The position numbers and the translations under genes are program-made. Below are positions 25,037 through 35,900 of a stretch of DNA of 64,000 nucleotides, piece after piece; the stretch's first letter is position 1; the number at the start of each line of letters is the position of its first letter. This stretch comes from Curtobacterium sp. SGAir0471 (GTDB taxonomy: Bacteria; Actinomycetota; Actinomycetes; Actinomycetales; Microbacteriaceae), in assembly GCF_005490985.1 (NCBI RefSeq), contig NZ_CP027869.1:310001-374000 (forward strand), read 5' to 3'. The notes below the pieces were generated by a model that did no database searches, was not told the DNA's origin, and worked only from the letters and a program-made list of their open reading frames with translations.

Positions 25037-26152
25037 TCAGAGGGCGAAGCGCGGGAGCGGCTCGCCTCCGGTCGCCAGGTCGGCGAGGAGTTCCCCGAGC
25101 AACGGCGCGAACTTGAACCCGTGGCCGGAGAACCCGGTCGCGACGGTGAGCGGCCCGCGCCGGTCGATGACGAAGTCCTCGTCCGGGGTGGTGTCGTAGA
25201 GGCAGCTGATGAAGGTCGGACGGGTCGCGTCGACCCCGGGCACGTACCGCGCGACGTACGCCTGCAGCCGCTCGGCCTCCTCGGGCACCGGCCGCTTGTC
25301 GCGAGCGTCGGGGTCGACGACCGGTCCGGTGCCGTGGAACCCGACCTTGACCCCCTCGCCCGGCGTCAGCAGCCCGTACACGTCGTCGCCGTCAGCCCAG
25401 TGCACGAACGACGGCCAGGCTTCGTCCGGCAGGTGGCTGGGGAAGTGGGCGGGCTGCTCCTGAGTGACGCGGACGGCCGGGAGGACCGCCCCGCGCCCGG
25501 CGAGCACGTCACCCACCAGCGTGGGCGCCCACGACCCCGCGGCGGCCACCACGCTCGCCGTCCGCACCGCCGTGCCGTCGCCGAGCGTCACGGTGAGGTC
25601 GTCGCCGTGGTCGACGATCGCCCGGACCCGGCTGCCGAACCGGAGCTCGGCCAGGCCCGTGCGTTCCGCGAGCGTCAGGAAGAGCTCGACCGCGTCGGCC
25701 GACCGGATGCGTCCGGCCGTGGCGTGCGTCACAACGTGCCCCTCGAACGCGATGCCGGGCCAGCGTGCGGCGGCCTCGTCCGGGGTCAGGGTCTCGTGGG
25801 GGATCCCGGCGCCCCTCAGCGCCGCGGCGATCGCCTCGACAACCTCGGGCCGGCCGTGGTCGACCGCGCCCGTCCGGTCGAGCAGCGTCGTGCCCGACGA
25901 CGCTTCGAGGGCGTCCCACAGCGCGAGCGCGCGGGTCGTCAGCGCGACGTACTCCGGGTCGGTGTAGCCCTGCCGGAAGATCCGGGTCGCACCGTGCGAC
26001 GACCCCTCGAGGTGCCCGCGACCGTGCTGCTCGATGAGCAGGACGCGCTCGCCGCGGGCGGTCAGGGCCCAGGCAGCGGCAGCACCGACCACGCCGCCGC
26101 CGATCACCACGTGCCCGTCGAACCGGCTCGCGTCCGGCTGCCTGTCGTCCAT
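25037..26152 (-). CDS. Monomeric sarcosine oxidase-like FAD-dependent amine oxidase
   Basis: A 371-residue FAD oxidase. The Rossmann motif VVIGGGVVGAAAAWAL is at the N-terminus, with SSHGATRIFRQGY for FAD. Cys317 in ISCLYDTTPDED is the position used for covalent FAD attachment in sarcosine oxidase, and GFSGHGFKFAPLLGELLADL closes the fold. ATG 26150-26152 is chosen because TACGCT lies six bases before it; GTG one codon upstream is possible. It may oxidise sarcosine, N-methyltryptophan or another secondary amine; the substrate is not readable here. Confidence 0.85.
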   Translation of the reverse strand: MDDRQPDASRFDGHVVIGGGVVGAAAAWALTARGERVLLIEQHGRGHLEGSSHGATRIFRQGYTDPEYVALTTRALALWDALEASSGTTLLDRTGAVDHGRPEVVEAIAAALRGAGIPHETLTPDEAAARWPGIAFEGHVVTHATAGRIRSADAVELFLTLAERTGLAELRFGSRVRAIVDHGDDLTVTLGDGTAVRTASVVAAAGSWAPTLVGDVLAGRGAVLPAVRVTQEQPAHFPSHLPDEAWPSFVHWADGDDVYGLLTPGEGVKVGFHGTGPVVDPDARDKRPVPEEAERLQAYVARYVPGVDATRPTFISCLYDTTPDEDFVIDRRGPLTVATGFSGHGFKFAPLLGELLADLATGGEPLPRFAL

Positions 26153-26203
26153 CACGGCAGCGTAGTGCGGCGCGGTGACCGGATCCCGGTGCTGACCAGG
26201 TGC

Positions 26204-27325
26204 TCAGCCGACCGGGACCGTCTCGCGTCGCTTCTGCCGCCACGGCGTCGCCGGTTCGTCCTCGCCGTTCCAGACCCGGACGACGCCCCAGCCGGCGGCG
26301 ATGAGCGGGACCGCGAGCAGCGCCCCGGTCACCCCGCCGAGCACGGTGCCCGCGGTCAGGCCGACCAGGATGACGAGTCCGTGCAGGCGCAGCGTCCTGC
26401 CCATCAGCACGGGCTGCAGGAAGTTGCCCTCGATCTGGTTCACGAGCACGACGATCGCGACGACGATCACCGCCTTGACCGGCCCGAGCGCGACGAGTGT
26501 CACGAGTGCCGCGAGCGTGCCGGCGATCGGGGCACCGATCATCGGGATGAACGAGGTCACGAACGCCACCACCGCCAGCGGGATCGTCAGCGGGACGCCG
26601 AGGACCGCGAGGCCGGTGCCGATCGCCACCGCGTCGAACGCGGCCACGGCGGCCGTCCCGCGCACGTACCCGCCGAGGGTCGTCACCACGCGGTCCCCGA
26701 TCCGGCGGGCCCGGTCGTACTGCTCGCCGGTGAAGGGGCGGAGCAGGAACTCCCAGATCGCCGGCCCGTCCTTGAGGAAGAAGAACAGGATGACCGCGGT
26801 GAGCACGGCCCCGGTGACGACGTTCGTGACAGCGGAGATGCCCGCGATCGCGCCCGCCCCGAACCGTGCGCTGGTGACGAAGTCGACGAGGCCGGAGACC
26901 GCGTCCTCGATCTGTCCGTCGGTCACCCGGACGGGTAGCTCGTGCAGGAGGTCCTGCACCTGCTGGAGCCCGTCGACCGCCGACGCCTGCAGTGCGGGCC
27001 ACTGCCCGGCGAACGCGGCGACGAGCAACCACAGCACCCCGGCGGCCGCGGCGAGGACGCCCACGAACGCGATCGTCGTGGCGAGCACCGACGGCACCCC
27101 GTGTCCGCGGAGCCAGGCGACCAGCGGGTACAGCGCCGAGGCGACGATGAGCGCGAGCAGCACCGGGATCGTGACGAGGCTCAGGGTCGTCGCGGCGGTG
27201 ACGATCCCGCCGATCACCACGACGATCACGACCGTCTGCAGGCACCGCACCGCGAGCCGGCCGTACGGGTCGGTCCAGGTGCTCGGGCGGACGGAGGTGG
27301 GCGCGGCGGAACGGCGCAGGTGCAT
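26204..27325 (-). CDS. AI-2E family transporter
   Basis: A 373-residue membrane protein with about eight hydrophobic segments and the family block FVTSFIPMIGAPIAGTLAALVTLV, then VLVNQIEGNFLQPVLMGRTLRLHGLVILVGLTAG. ATG 27323-27325 with GGAAG upstream is chosen over a longer in-frame reading. The family includes the TqsA exporter of AI-2 but also Na+/H+ antiporters, so the substrate is open. This is the last native-looking gene before the low-GC island. Confidence 0.82.
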   Translation of the reverse strand: MHLRRSAAPTSVRPSTWTDPYGRLAVRCLQTVVIVVVIGGIVTAATTLSLVTIPVLLALIVASALYPLVAWLRGHGVPSVLATTIAFVGVLAAAAGVLWLLVAAFAGQWPALQASAVDGLQQVQDLLHELPVRVTDGQIEDAVSGLVDFVTSARFGAGAIAGISAVTNVVTGAVLTAVILFFFLKDGPAIWEFLLRPFTGEQYDRARRIGDRVVTTLGGYVRGTAAVAAFDAVAIGTGLAVLGVPLTIPLAVVAFVTSFIPMIGAPIAGTLAALVTLVALGPVKAVIVVAIVVLVNQIEGNFLQPVLMGRTLRLHGLVILVGLTAGTVLGGVTGALLAVPLIAAGWGVVRVWNGEDEPATPWRQKRRETVPVG

Positions 27326-27364
27326 GGCGGGTCTTCCGGGTCGGAGCGAGAACAGACGGCAACG

Positions 27365-27570
27365 GTGTTGCTGGTCGATGTCGACCGGCGCCGCGTCTGG
27401 CTCGACGGCAGACAAACCCTCGGGACGAAGGAACGATGGAAGGACGCCGCACCCATCTACGTCACCTTCGCCGTCGCCCGCATGCTCGCCGTCAACGGCG
27501 CCACCTTCGACGGACTCGTGCGGGCAGGGCTGACTGCCGGGCAGGTGGACGACGGCGCCACCCAGTCGGA
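27365..27570 (+). pseudogene. Possible gene remnant at the left edge of the island
   Basis: From GTG 27365 a high-GC frame reads VLLVDVDRRRVWLDGRQTLG, then WKDAAPIYVTFAVARMLAVNGATFDGLVRAG, with codon use like the flanks. It loses its character at about 27.57 kb where base composition falls. It could be a host gene truncated by island insertion. No family recognised; an accidental frame is possible. Confidence 0.3.
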
Positions 27571-27612
27571 CGGCGAATTCGTCGCTCCGAAATCAAAAGC
27601 AACTGATGCCGG

Positions 27613-27647
27613 CTCGGTGTCCGCGGTGCTCAAACAAGGACACCGAG
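27613..27647. terminator. Hairpin at the left island edge
   Basis: CTCGGTGTCC (27613-27622) and GGACACCGAG (27638-27647) form a perfect 10-bp stem with a 15-nt loop. No T-run. A smaller inverted repeat (TCGAATGC/GCATTCGA) follows at 27659-27692. Confidence 0.5.
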
Positions 27648-27733
27648 TCAGGCCGCGGTCGAATGCGAACAGAGGGATTTGGCGGCATTCGAAATTGCGG
27701 CAGAGATCTTCTCGATTGAGCGCCGTTCACCCG

Positions 27734-28135
27734 TCAGTCCGAGGACGCGTCGTTTCGGCGCCAGTTAGAGACGCCTTCAAGAAAGGCCGCCTCAACGTAG
27801 TGGAAGAATCGCTCGTCCCCGATAAGTTCGATCCCGCGCGTCTCACCGAGGTCGGTCTTGCCGATATCGCTGAGCACTCGGAACTCACAACCCTTCTTCA
27901 CGACAAGTCCGTGCCCATCCTCGGCGTCACGAAGGAAGGTGTAGGTGGCGCTCGCCGCAGCGTCATCCTTCTTCTTTTTCGCCACGCGGGAGGCCTGAAC
28001 GAGCTTCTTCACTCCGAATTCACCACCCTTGTAGAGGCCTATGCCAACGAGAGCGGCGACGGCGAGGACACCCTTCGGGCCCCCGAAGTTTGGAGCGATG
28101 CTCGAGAACCACTGGTACTCGGCAAACTTGGCCAT
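27734..28135 (-). CDS. Small hypothetical membrane protein
   Basis: A 133-residue protein of unknown family. It starts MAKFAEYQWFSS and has one probable membrane segment (KGVLAVAALVGIGLYKGG, about 21-38). A lysine-rich linker (ASRVAKKKKDD) is followed by a soluble domain of about 75 residues. ATG 28133-28135 follows CAGGAG. It is in the lower-GC island, divergent from debris and from the defence operon. A role in defence is not supported by the sequence itself. Confidence 0.55.
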   Translation of the reverse strand: MAKFAEYQWFSSIAPNFGGPKGVLAVAALVGIGLYKGGEFGVKKLVQASRVAKKKKDDAAASATYTFLRDAEDGHGLVVKKGCEFRVLSDIGKTDLGETRGIELIGDERFFHYVEAAFLEGVSNWRRNDASSD

Positions 28136-29031
28136 GGCGTCTCCTGTCGACCCGGGTGAGCAGGAGCTTACCGGTGACGATCGCTCGCCTCGCAAGGTGC
28201 CCTGGGTTGCGCGTCAGTTGCAGGTCGCTTATACGATCCTGGCGTGCCACTGGAGCGGACGGCTGGCGTGGGCAAGCAGCCGCTGTTCGTGAGGCTGGCG
28301 AGGGTCATTACTGCAGCAGGCGCGGGTGCACGGACCGCACCGACAACATCATCGCGGCCAGCACATACCTTCGCGCCGACCTCGGCGATGACGACGACAC
28401 CGCTGCCCTCGGCGACGCTTGCAACAACCTGCAGGTCCTCGCTGACACCGGCTACAACTTCCGCCACAACCTGCCAGCTGAACGCTGGCGCCTCCCACAT
28501 TTCAACTGGCCGACGTTCACGTTGCTCCGCCGAGCCTAGGCGGACATCTTCGTCGCCCGTCGACCCGTTTCAACCCGCGCGGCGTCGTGGGTCATGCCGA
28601 CCGCCGGCTATAGGGAGGATGACTCCATCGTCAGCGTCGGATCTGCCTCTGCGACGACAACCCTCCGCGGGCGCGCCATCCAATGAGGCTTCGTGGTGCC
28701 CCCCATCAAACCGTAAGCAGCATCAACACTGCGATCAGGGAGGCTTCGCTGCTACCGCGTCCTCAAGAAAGGTTTCGCCAGCCGCGAGCACGGCATCCAA
28801 GTCTTCGAACTCGCCGTACCAGGTGTCCTGCAGCGCGTTCTGCGGTGAACTACCGTCGCGGACGACAGGGCCAGCAGCTTCAGCGACACGGATGCTTCCC
28901 ATCACTGCACGACACTAAGCTGCAGAACGTGACCGTTCCTCGTTGGCGGTTTCGGGTCGATGTCGGTGGTACCAGACAGCATCGGCGCATTGGGACTGGG
29001 AAAAGCGTGCGGGCATGCGGAAGGGCGAGCG
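28136..29031. other. Island DNA without a convincing gene
   Basis: About 900 bp of mixed composition. One frame from about 28330 to 28539 (plus) reads TDNIIAASTYLRADLGDDDD, then NNLQVLADTGYNFRHNLPAE, ending at TAG 28539; it may be the tail of a decayed gene. Longer frames elsewhere have coding-unlike composition. The promoter of the defence operon must lie near the right end. Confidence 0.4.
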
Positions 29032-31881
29032 ATGGCGCTCAAAGATATGCGATATGTGGGGGAGGAACTCCGTCGTGACTCATCCGGGGGATTCGTGGAT
29101 ACACTGGAAGTGTTCCATGCCAAGTTGTCAGAACATTTCGAGGCACTGGCGGCGTCTCGTGAGAAGCTTCAGTATGCCGCCCCGGTATTCGCGCTCGAGC
29201 ACGGTCTCTCGAACATCGAGCGCGACGAAATCGCCGTTGCTGTTCGCACCGCTACCGCACACGGACTGACCGCGCGGGAGCGGACAGCCTATTGGCTGCC
29301 GTTTGTGGTGTACGCCGCCGAATCTGGGTACGCGTACGAGGGCTCTGAGTACTGGCGCACATTTGGGAAGATGACCCCGGGGTGGACCGATGATGACCAT
29401 GACTGGGTGTCGATCTGGTTCCGACGCTTCGCAAAGCAGTTCGCGGGTGCTGTTCCCTCCGGCGCTTTCGCCGACGCATTCCGAATCATCTCGTGGCCCA
29501 TCACCCATTCCGTCCTTCCGGTGTACCTACAGCGGCAGCTCGTAGAGCTGCTGTTCCTATGTCGGGCAGAACTGACGCCTAGACTCCTGAACGACCCCGC
29601 TGAACTTGGCGCGCATCTCGCCGTGCGATCTGTGAAGTACTCCGAACGGTTCCGTATCTTCTGCCAGAACGGCGCTCTTGTTGGGCAAGTGAGTTCCGCT
29701 CTACTCACCGACAGCGGCGGTGAGTCGCCGTACCTGCTCTCAAGCACGCTCGACCGCATCGTTCAAAGCCTCAATCAGGAGCAAGACTCGCGCGCGTGGT
29801 TGCTTTCAGCGCGGGATGCCGTCGCTGTAGCGACTCGGCGACCATCTAGCGAGCAGCTCAACGTCCGACCGACCAGGCCTACTGTGCACCCCCTACGAAT
29901 GTTCCTGCGGCGCTCTCCGGACTGGCATCTGCACGTCGAGTTGCCAACACTCACGAACTTCGCCGATGCGGTGCCTGGGCTGACCGAGGTTCTCCGAACG
30001 TCTCGGGCTCGTGTGAACGGCACGGCAAAGCCGGTGCCCCCAACGCGGCTCCTGCATCACGGACAGACGCTGCGGCTCGACTCCCTGCCCATTCTTGATC
30101 AGCCCTTCATCCGACTGGACAAGGCGGACGAGGCGATGAACGATGCGCTCGCCGAGAAGTATCCGGTGAGCGCCGGGCCAAACCGCATCTTCAAGTTGCA
30201 AGGTGAGGAAATCGCGTTCGAGATTCGTAGCAGGACGCTTCGAGCCGGCGGCAAGTACATACTTCTCGAACCTGCAGGTCGCAGGCCGAACCTTCCTTGG
30301 ATCGTGCCGGCGAGAAGCGGTGTACACGGCGCAGTGGCCTATCGCATGGAGGTTCCGACACGGGTGGAGGACGCAGACCGTGTCGCGCTTGAGCAGTACG
30401 GACTGCTCCTTCGTACGCACGTCCAGGTGCGCCCGGTCGGTCTGAACGCGATCGGATGGGACGGGGAGTCGGAAGCAACATGGCTCGTCGGTGAACTGGC
30501 GCTTATCGGAGTGCGGGCAGACCTCGTACCCGACGCATGCGTGATCAGCGTGGGAGCAGAGGTCGAGCGGATCTCCTGGCCAGTTGGGGAGTCTGAGATC
30601 GTCCTCCGCCTGGTGGACTTGCCGGTGGGAGTGCACCAGTTGAGCGTTCGCCTCGAGGGCACAGCAGAAGGTTCGGCACTCGAGGCCGCTATGACTGCAG
30701 TGATCATCTCGACGTCCGCTGGGCAGGACGGGCGAGGAATTCGGATGCTCGCCGCGCCCGCCAACTCGAAGCTGCAGGACCTCTGGAACGGGCTGGCGAG
30801 CATCACAATCGATGGTCCCGCAGATGTAACCGCAACGCTGACCGTCGCGTTCGTCGCGGCAGACGGGACCTCCCTGGCTAGCTATCAGCAAAATGTTGTC
30901 TTGCCCGTCGACGAAAAGCATTGGAAGAGGATCGCTCGGGCGGTGCGTGAGGACAAACGTCTCGGCTCGGCGTACGACGACGCGGAGGCCGGCATCGTCT
31001 CGATCAGTCGCCAGAGCGTCGGGTTCGCTTCCATTCGATGCGAACGTGGCTTCGAGCCCCTGCGTTGGCGGCTCCTTCGCGGACACCGTGATGCCGCAAT
31101 AACCGCGCAGGTCATCGATCAAACCGATGCGGGTGGTGTCGAGGTGACGATCTACGACGCCGATGAACCCGTCGCACCGCGGCGCACCCATGAGACCACC
31201 GTTGTGGTCCCTCCGCGCGGTGCTCTCGCCGTCGCGTCTGTCGGCACGATATCGACGTCGATGGTGCTGCCTGGCGACCCGAACAGTGCGCTGCAACGCC
31301 GCCCTCCACACCCTCGATTCCCGGCACGTGAACGAAGCGTGCAGGGTCTCACGCGGCTCATCGATGCAGACCGTCGTTGGGCGGACGCGGCGCTGCCCGG
31401 TGATCTCTTCGCAGCGTACGTCCAACACCGGGTGCGAGTCGCCATCGCCTCGGAAGTCGCATGCACGATAGGCCGAGGTCGGTGGGCCTCATTGGAACGC
31501 AAAGTCGGGTATTCGGACGCCGGCGAACTCCTCGACGATTTGGCAGGAGCGGTCGGAAGCGCGCCGCTTTACCAGCAACTGACCAACACCATTTCGAAGA
31601 GCCTGTACCGTTGGGATAGTCCGGGTGCAGTGCTGGAAGGCTTTGCCAGCGCCGCGAAGCGTGCGCTGAGCCGGGCGGGCCTTGAGGGACGCCCTTCCGC
31701 CGCGCGATACCTCCTGACCCTGGCCGGGCGCCCGGCGCTGACAGCGTCCTTCGACCGTGGGGACGCGATCGCCATCCTCAATGCCCTCCTCGACAGGCCG
31801 GAGCTATTCCACGCGGCGAGATATACCGTTCTGGCGACCCGCGCAATGGCGGAACCCACGATCATCGACGACGGATTCTAA
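29032..31881 (+). CDS. Large protein of unknown function, first gene of the Druantia-like operon
   Basis: A 949-residue protein I cannot assign. The N-terminal third is mostly helical (HAKLSEHFEALAASREKLQY; WFRRFAKQFAGAVPSGAFAD; SVLPVYLQRQLVELLFLCRA). The middle (about 330-750) looks beta-rich and may contain several Ig-like or similar modules (e.g. VTATLTVAFVAADGTSL, VEVTIYDADEPVAPRRT). The C-terminal 150 residues are helical again. No ATPase, nuclease or membrane motif seen. ATG 29032 has GGAAGGGCGAG upstream; an in-frame ATG at 28960 would add 24 residues. Its stop overlaps the next ATG (TAATG). In Druantia types, large unknown proteins accompany DruE, and this may play the DruB/C/D or DruH role (inference). 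Confidence 0.6.
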   Translation: MALKDMRYVGEELRRDSSGGFVDTLEVFHAKLSEHFEALAASREKLQYAAPVFALEHGLSNIERDEIAVAVRTATAHGLTARERTAYWLPFVVYAAESGYAYEGSEYWRTFGKMTPGWTDDDHDWVSIWFRRFAKQFAGAVPSGAFADAFRIISWPITHSVLPVYLQRQLVELLFLCRAELTPRLLNDPAELGAHLAVRSVKYSERFRIFCQNGALVGQVSSALLTDSGGESPYLLSSTLDRIVQSLNQEQDSRAWLLSARDAVAVATRRPSSEQLNVRPTRPTVHPLRMFLRRSPDWHLHVELPTLTNFADAVPGLTEVLRTSRARVNGTAKPVPPTRLLHHGQTLRLDSLPILDQPFIRLDKADEAMNDALAEKYPVSAGPNRIFKLQGEEIAFEIRSRTLRAGGKYILLEPAGRRPNLPWIVPARSGVHGAVAYRMEVPTRVEDADRVALEQYGLLLRTHVQVRPVGLNAIGWDGESEATWLVGELALIGVRADLVPDACVISVGAEVERISWPVGESEIVLRLVDLPVGVHQLSVRLEGTAEGSALEAAMTAVIISTSAGQDGRGIRMLAAPANSKLQDLWNGLASITIDGPADVTATLTVAFVAADGTSLASYQQNVVLPVDEKHWKRIARAVREDKRLGSAYDDAEAGIVSISRQSVGFASIRCERGFEPLRWRLLRGHRDAAITAQVIDQTDAGGVEVTIYDADEPVAPRRTHETTVVVPPRGALAVASVGTISTSMVLPGDPNSALQRRPPHPRFPARERSVQGLTRLIDADRRWADAALPGDLFAAYVQHRVRVAIASEVACTIGRGRWASLERKVGYSDAGELLDDLAGAVGSAPLYQQLTNTISKSLYRWDSPGAVLEGFASAAKRALSRAGLEGRPSAARYLLTLAGRPALTASFDRGDAIAILNALLDRPELFHAARYTVLATRAMAEPTIIDDGF

Positions 31882-32930
31882 TGAACATTGAAACGCTTGA
31901 CCGCCCGGCCGCCGTTGCCGTCACCGCATCCGCCCTCGGCCTCCCCTTGGAGACCGCTGCAAACGCCCCCGAATTCATCGCGGCGGCGCTTCGCCGCACC
32001 GCATCGTTCACGTGCCCGGCCAGTCCCGGACGTTTGATCGACGCCGTCCTCGGAGCGCTGCAGCCGCTCCACCCGGCGCTGGAACGGCAGATCATCGCCG
32101 ACGTGCTCGAAGCGCTGATCAGCGGCGGCGATCTGGTCGAACTAACCCCGAATGCAGACCGCCGCACCCGGATGCTCTACCTTGGGCCACCTACGTCCGT
32201 GGCTCGAAGACCGGGCGAGTATCTTCTCGCCGGCGTTCACCCCTCCGGCGCCGTGGTCCGCGGACCCTTCACCGTCACTGCAACCGGCACCCGGAGAATT
32301 GCAATTACAGCGAAGGGCGACGAGGTTCCGGGTTTTCGCGTAGTCGACGCGGAACGCTGGGTCTCGCGTCCCGCGGCTCAAGCCGCCCGAGACTTCGTTC
32401 GTGAGTACGCCGAGCGACTCTCATTGGCCCCTCGCGGTGGCGACAACGTCCCGTCAGAAATCCTCGATCCAACCCGCCCAATCCGCTATTACCGGGGCCG
32501 GTGGCGTCCCCCGCACCCCGGGGATACGGGCATGTTTGTCGCTCGTCGCCCTCGAACCTACGGGGCCGACCTGTGGTGTCTCGTTGACCTGCGAGCGGGA
32601 ACAGTGAACCGTGTGCTCCCCCTGCCGGCCCTCGATGCAGCAGTGGCCGCCCATGACGAGGCATGGCGTTTGCAAGCCGCGATTGACGCGACGCACGGCG
32701 CCCCTCAGATCGTTCGGGTCACGGAGGCTGCTGGGACATCACGGCTGGACTTTTTTGCGCCCCTACCCGGCTTCGCTGCCCGCTATATCAACCTTATGAC
32801 GGATGCCGCTCCACGAGCTCGCGGGGCGCTGCTATCCGCGTCCACCGAGACCGACATGGTGGCTACCATAATAAGCTTTTTGCAGGAGACACTTTGGATG
32901 CGGAAGGGACACGCGAATGACAAAGAATGA
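31881..32930 (+). CDS. Unknown protein, second gene of the Druantia-like operon
   Basis: A 349-residue protein without a family I can name. The N-terminal part is helical (PEFIAAALRRTASFTCPASPG; ALERQIIADVLEALISGGDLVEL) and may be a winged-helix-like DNA-binding region. The middle has FRVVDAERWVSRPAAQAARDF, and the C-terminus ends MATIISFLQETLWMRKGHAN. It overlaps the upstream gene by one base and the helicase by 14 bases, so all three are one transcript and probably one complex. Confidence 0.6.
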   Translation: MNIETLDRPAAVAVTASALGLPLETAANAPEFIAAALRRTASFTCPASPGRLIDAVLGALQPLHPALERQIIADVLEALISGGDLVELTPNADRRTRMLYLGPPTSVARRPGEYLLAGVHPSGAVVRGPFTVTATGTRRIAITAKGDEVPGFRVVDAERWVSRPAAQAARDFVREYAERLSLAPRGGDNVPSEILDPTRPIRYYRGRWRPPHPGDTGMFVARRPRTYGADLWCLVDLRAGTVNRVLPLPALDAAVAAHDEAWRLQAAIDATHGAPQIVRVTEAAGTSRLDFFAPLPGFAARYINLMTDAAPRARGALLSASTETDMVATIISFLQETLWMRKGHANDKE

Positions 32931-35900
32931 CCCGTTGACAATCGCCGAGACAGTCGCTGAGATCCAGGAAGCACTTCGGGAATACATCGAAGCCGCGTAT
33001 CACGTAGGAAACCCCAACGTCATTGCGCAGCGACGGACCCTGCTGGAGACGGAAGGTGTGCTCTATCGAAACCCGTATATTGAAAGCACGCCGCGGTACC
33101 AAGCTGGAAAGAGATTCGACGATCTCCGTCTCTCTGCGGGCGCGCGAACACTGTTTAGAGCCCTTGGGCAGGGTGCAAACGGGGTGGTTCCGCTCCTTCA
33201 CGACCCGCTTTACACGCATCAGGCAGACGCGTTGGAATGGGCGGGCACGGATGGTTCGAGTCTGGCTGTCACCACCGGTACCGGTTCCGGGAAAACAGAG
33301 TCCTTCCTGTTGCCGATGCTTGCGAAATTCGCCGATGAGGCGCAGGCTCGTCCGATCTCGTTCCGGCAACCAGCCGTGCGTGCTCTGGTGCTTTACCCTA
33401 TGAACGCGCTCGTTAACGACCAGCTCGGACGGCTTCGGTTGCTCCTTGGAGACCCACGTGTCACCACGCAGTTCGACGCTTGGGCTGGGAGGCCCGCCCG
33501 TTTCGCACGTTACACCAGCCGCACGCTCTACCCCGGCGTTCGTACCGTCAGCAAGGACAAGATTCGTCTGAAAGCGATCGAAGACTTCTACCTCCTCATC
33601 GAAGAGCGGGCCGCCGATAGGACTGCATCTGGTCACGAAGCTGCGGCAAAGCTGATGGAGCACCTTCAAGGTCGCGGAAAATGGCCGGCGAAGCCCGACC
33701 TCCGTGCCTGGTACGGCGAGAAGGGTTCTCACTGGCAGAATGCTGATAGTGAGTTCATCCGAGCCATTCTGCAAGATCATGACCCTGAACTGTTGACACG
33801 GCATGAGGTGCTGCAGAGCCCACCCGATGCTCTGATTACCAATTACTCGATGCTCGAGTACATGCTAATGCGTCCGTTAGAACGGCCGATATTCGACCAA
33901 ACGGCCGCGTGGCTCGCGGCGAACCCAGACGAGAAGTTCCTCCTCATCGTCGACGAGGCACACCTATACCGAGGCGCCGCAGGTGCGGAGGTCGGCCTCC
34001 TGCTACGGCGCCTGCGGACGCGGCTCGGGATCGCAGCTGACCGCTTCCAGGTCATCACCACGAGTGCAAGTTTCACGTCCGCAGCGTCAGCGGTTGAATT
34101 CGCGGCCGAGTTGACGGGTAAAGCCGCGTCATCCTTCCGACCCGTTACGAGCGCCCTGCGTACCAGCGATGGAGATGCGCCAGGCACAACGAGAGACGCT
34201 GAGGTTCTCGCCGCGGTACCCCTGCAGCGGTACTACGACGCGGAACGGGACGCAGATCGTGTTGAAGCACTTCAACCGCTCCTGGCGTATCGGGGCGTTG
34301 CGGCGGCCGGGGACGACAGCGCTCTGCTGTTGCACAGTGCGCTCGAAGGATGGGGGCCGATGAGCCGGCTGATCAACGAGACTATGCGGCAGGCGCAAGC
34401 CGTCGAGGAACTGGGGAAGGTCGTGTTCCCCGACGCGGAGACGCTCATAGCGGACCAAGCCGTCACTGCTTTGGTCGCTCTCGGCAGTGCCGCGAAGCGC
34501 GCTGCGGAAGATCCGGGGCTGCTGCCTTGCCGGGTGCACGCCTTCTTCCGTGGGCTTCCGGGTCTCTGGGCCTGCGTTGATGCTGACTGCTCAGCGAGGC
34601 CAGGAGATAGTGATGGCGATAGTCCAATTGGGAAACTCTACGCGCAGCCCCGCAGCACCTGCGACTGTGGGGCTCGGGTATTCGAGTACTACACATGCCG
34701 CCACTGTGGTGTCTCCTACGCGCGCGCCTACACCAACAACGTTCTGGATCCTACGTACCTCTGGAACGAGCCCGGCATGGCATTCCAGTCAACTGGAAGC
34801 GTCGCGAACGAACTTGAGCCGCTGGACATGCTTCTGGAAACGCCTGGGATCCCCGGTGACAAGTATGAAGTTGTTGAGCTGAACCTTGTCACGGGAGCGC
34901 TGCACCCGGACGGCGAACCCGACCGTTGTCGAACGGTGTACATCACCGCGCAACGGGCCGGTGAGGTGCAGGTCGACGATGATGACGATGCAACGGTTGT
35001 GCACGCAGACGGCCGATTCACACCGTGCGGTTCGTGCGGCGGACTGTTTTTCGGCAGCACGCCCGTCCAAGATCATCAGACAAAGGGGGATCAGCCGTTC
35101 CAGGCGCTCATCAGCCGCCAGCTCGAGGTGCAGCCGCCAAGCGCTCCATCGTCGGACTTTGCACCCCTGCGTGGGCGAAAAGTCTTGGTGTTCTCTGACA
35201 GCAGGCAGGTCGCCGCGCGTCTTGCGCCAACGTTGCAGAACTACTCCATGCAGGACTCCCTGCGGCCCGTGATGATGTACGGCTGGGCTCGGCTCGCCGA
35301 GAAGCCGCTCAGCGCAAACGCCCTGACCCTTGACCGGTTGTACAGCGCTGTCCTCGTCGGCGCGAACGAACTGCGGGTTCGCCTCCGTCCGGAACTGCGG
35401 GGAGGGGAGTCTACGCCGCCGATGAACGACGTGCGTCGACGCATCGCGGACGGTGCGCTCCAGGATGACGCGGCAGCCCTGATGGAACTGCTGAACGTGC
35501 CGACCAAACCACCACAGTCCCTGCTGCAGGCAATGTACACAACAATCACCGACCCGAACCGTGGGCTTGCAGCGCTCGGATTGGCGTCGTTGCGGGAATT
35601 GCCACGCGAGACCACCGGACTCGCCCAGGCTTTGCCAAACATCGACGGTGTCGCAGAGGACACAGAGACTAAAATTGCGCTTGTTCGGTTGTGGCTGAAT
35701 CACTGGTTGAGTCGCAGTGGCGTGTGGTTCACCGCGATGAACGACGATTGGTGGAACATGCCCCGAAAGGTGCAGGCCCACCGCGGAGCGTTCCAGAAGA
35801 TCGAGCAGTGGCTGCCCCACACAGCGAGCCGGCGGCGGTTCAAGACCGAATGGCTGCCCGTTCTCCTGGCCCACTTCTGCGAGCCAATGGCGCCGAACCT

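Noticed and set aside
27560..28100. Direct repeat of the tRNA-Gly 3' end (att site)
   Set aside because: Best match was TGGAGCGA near 28.09 kb (8 bases), too short to support.
28244..28918. 224-residue open frame in the island gap
   Set aside because: Ser/Thr/Pro-rich, no ribosome site, overlaps other equally weak frames; treated as decayed or non-coding.
29893..31428. 511-residue open frame antisense to the first defence gene
   Set aside because: The plus frame has better codon use, coupling to the next gene and a ribosome site; the antisense product has no recognisable block.
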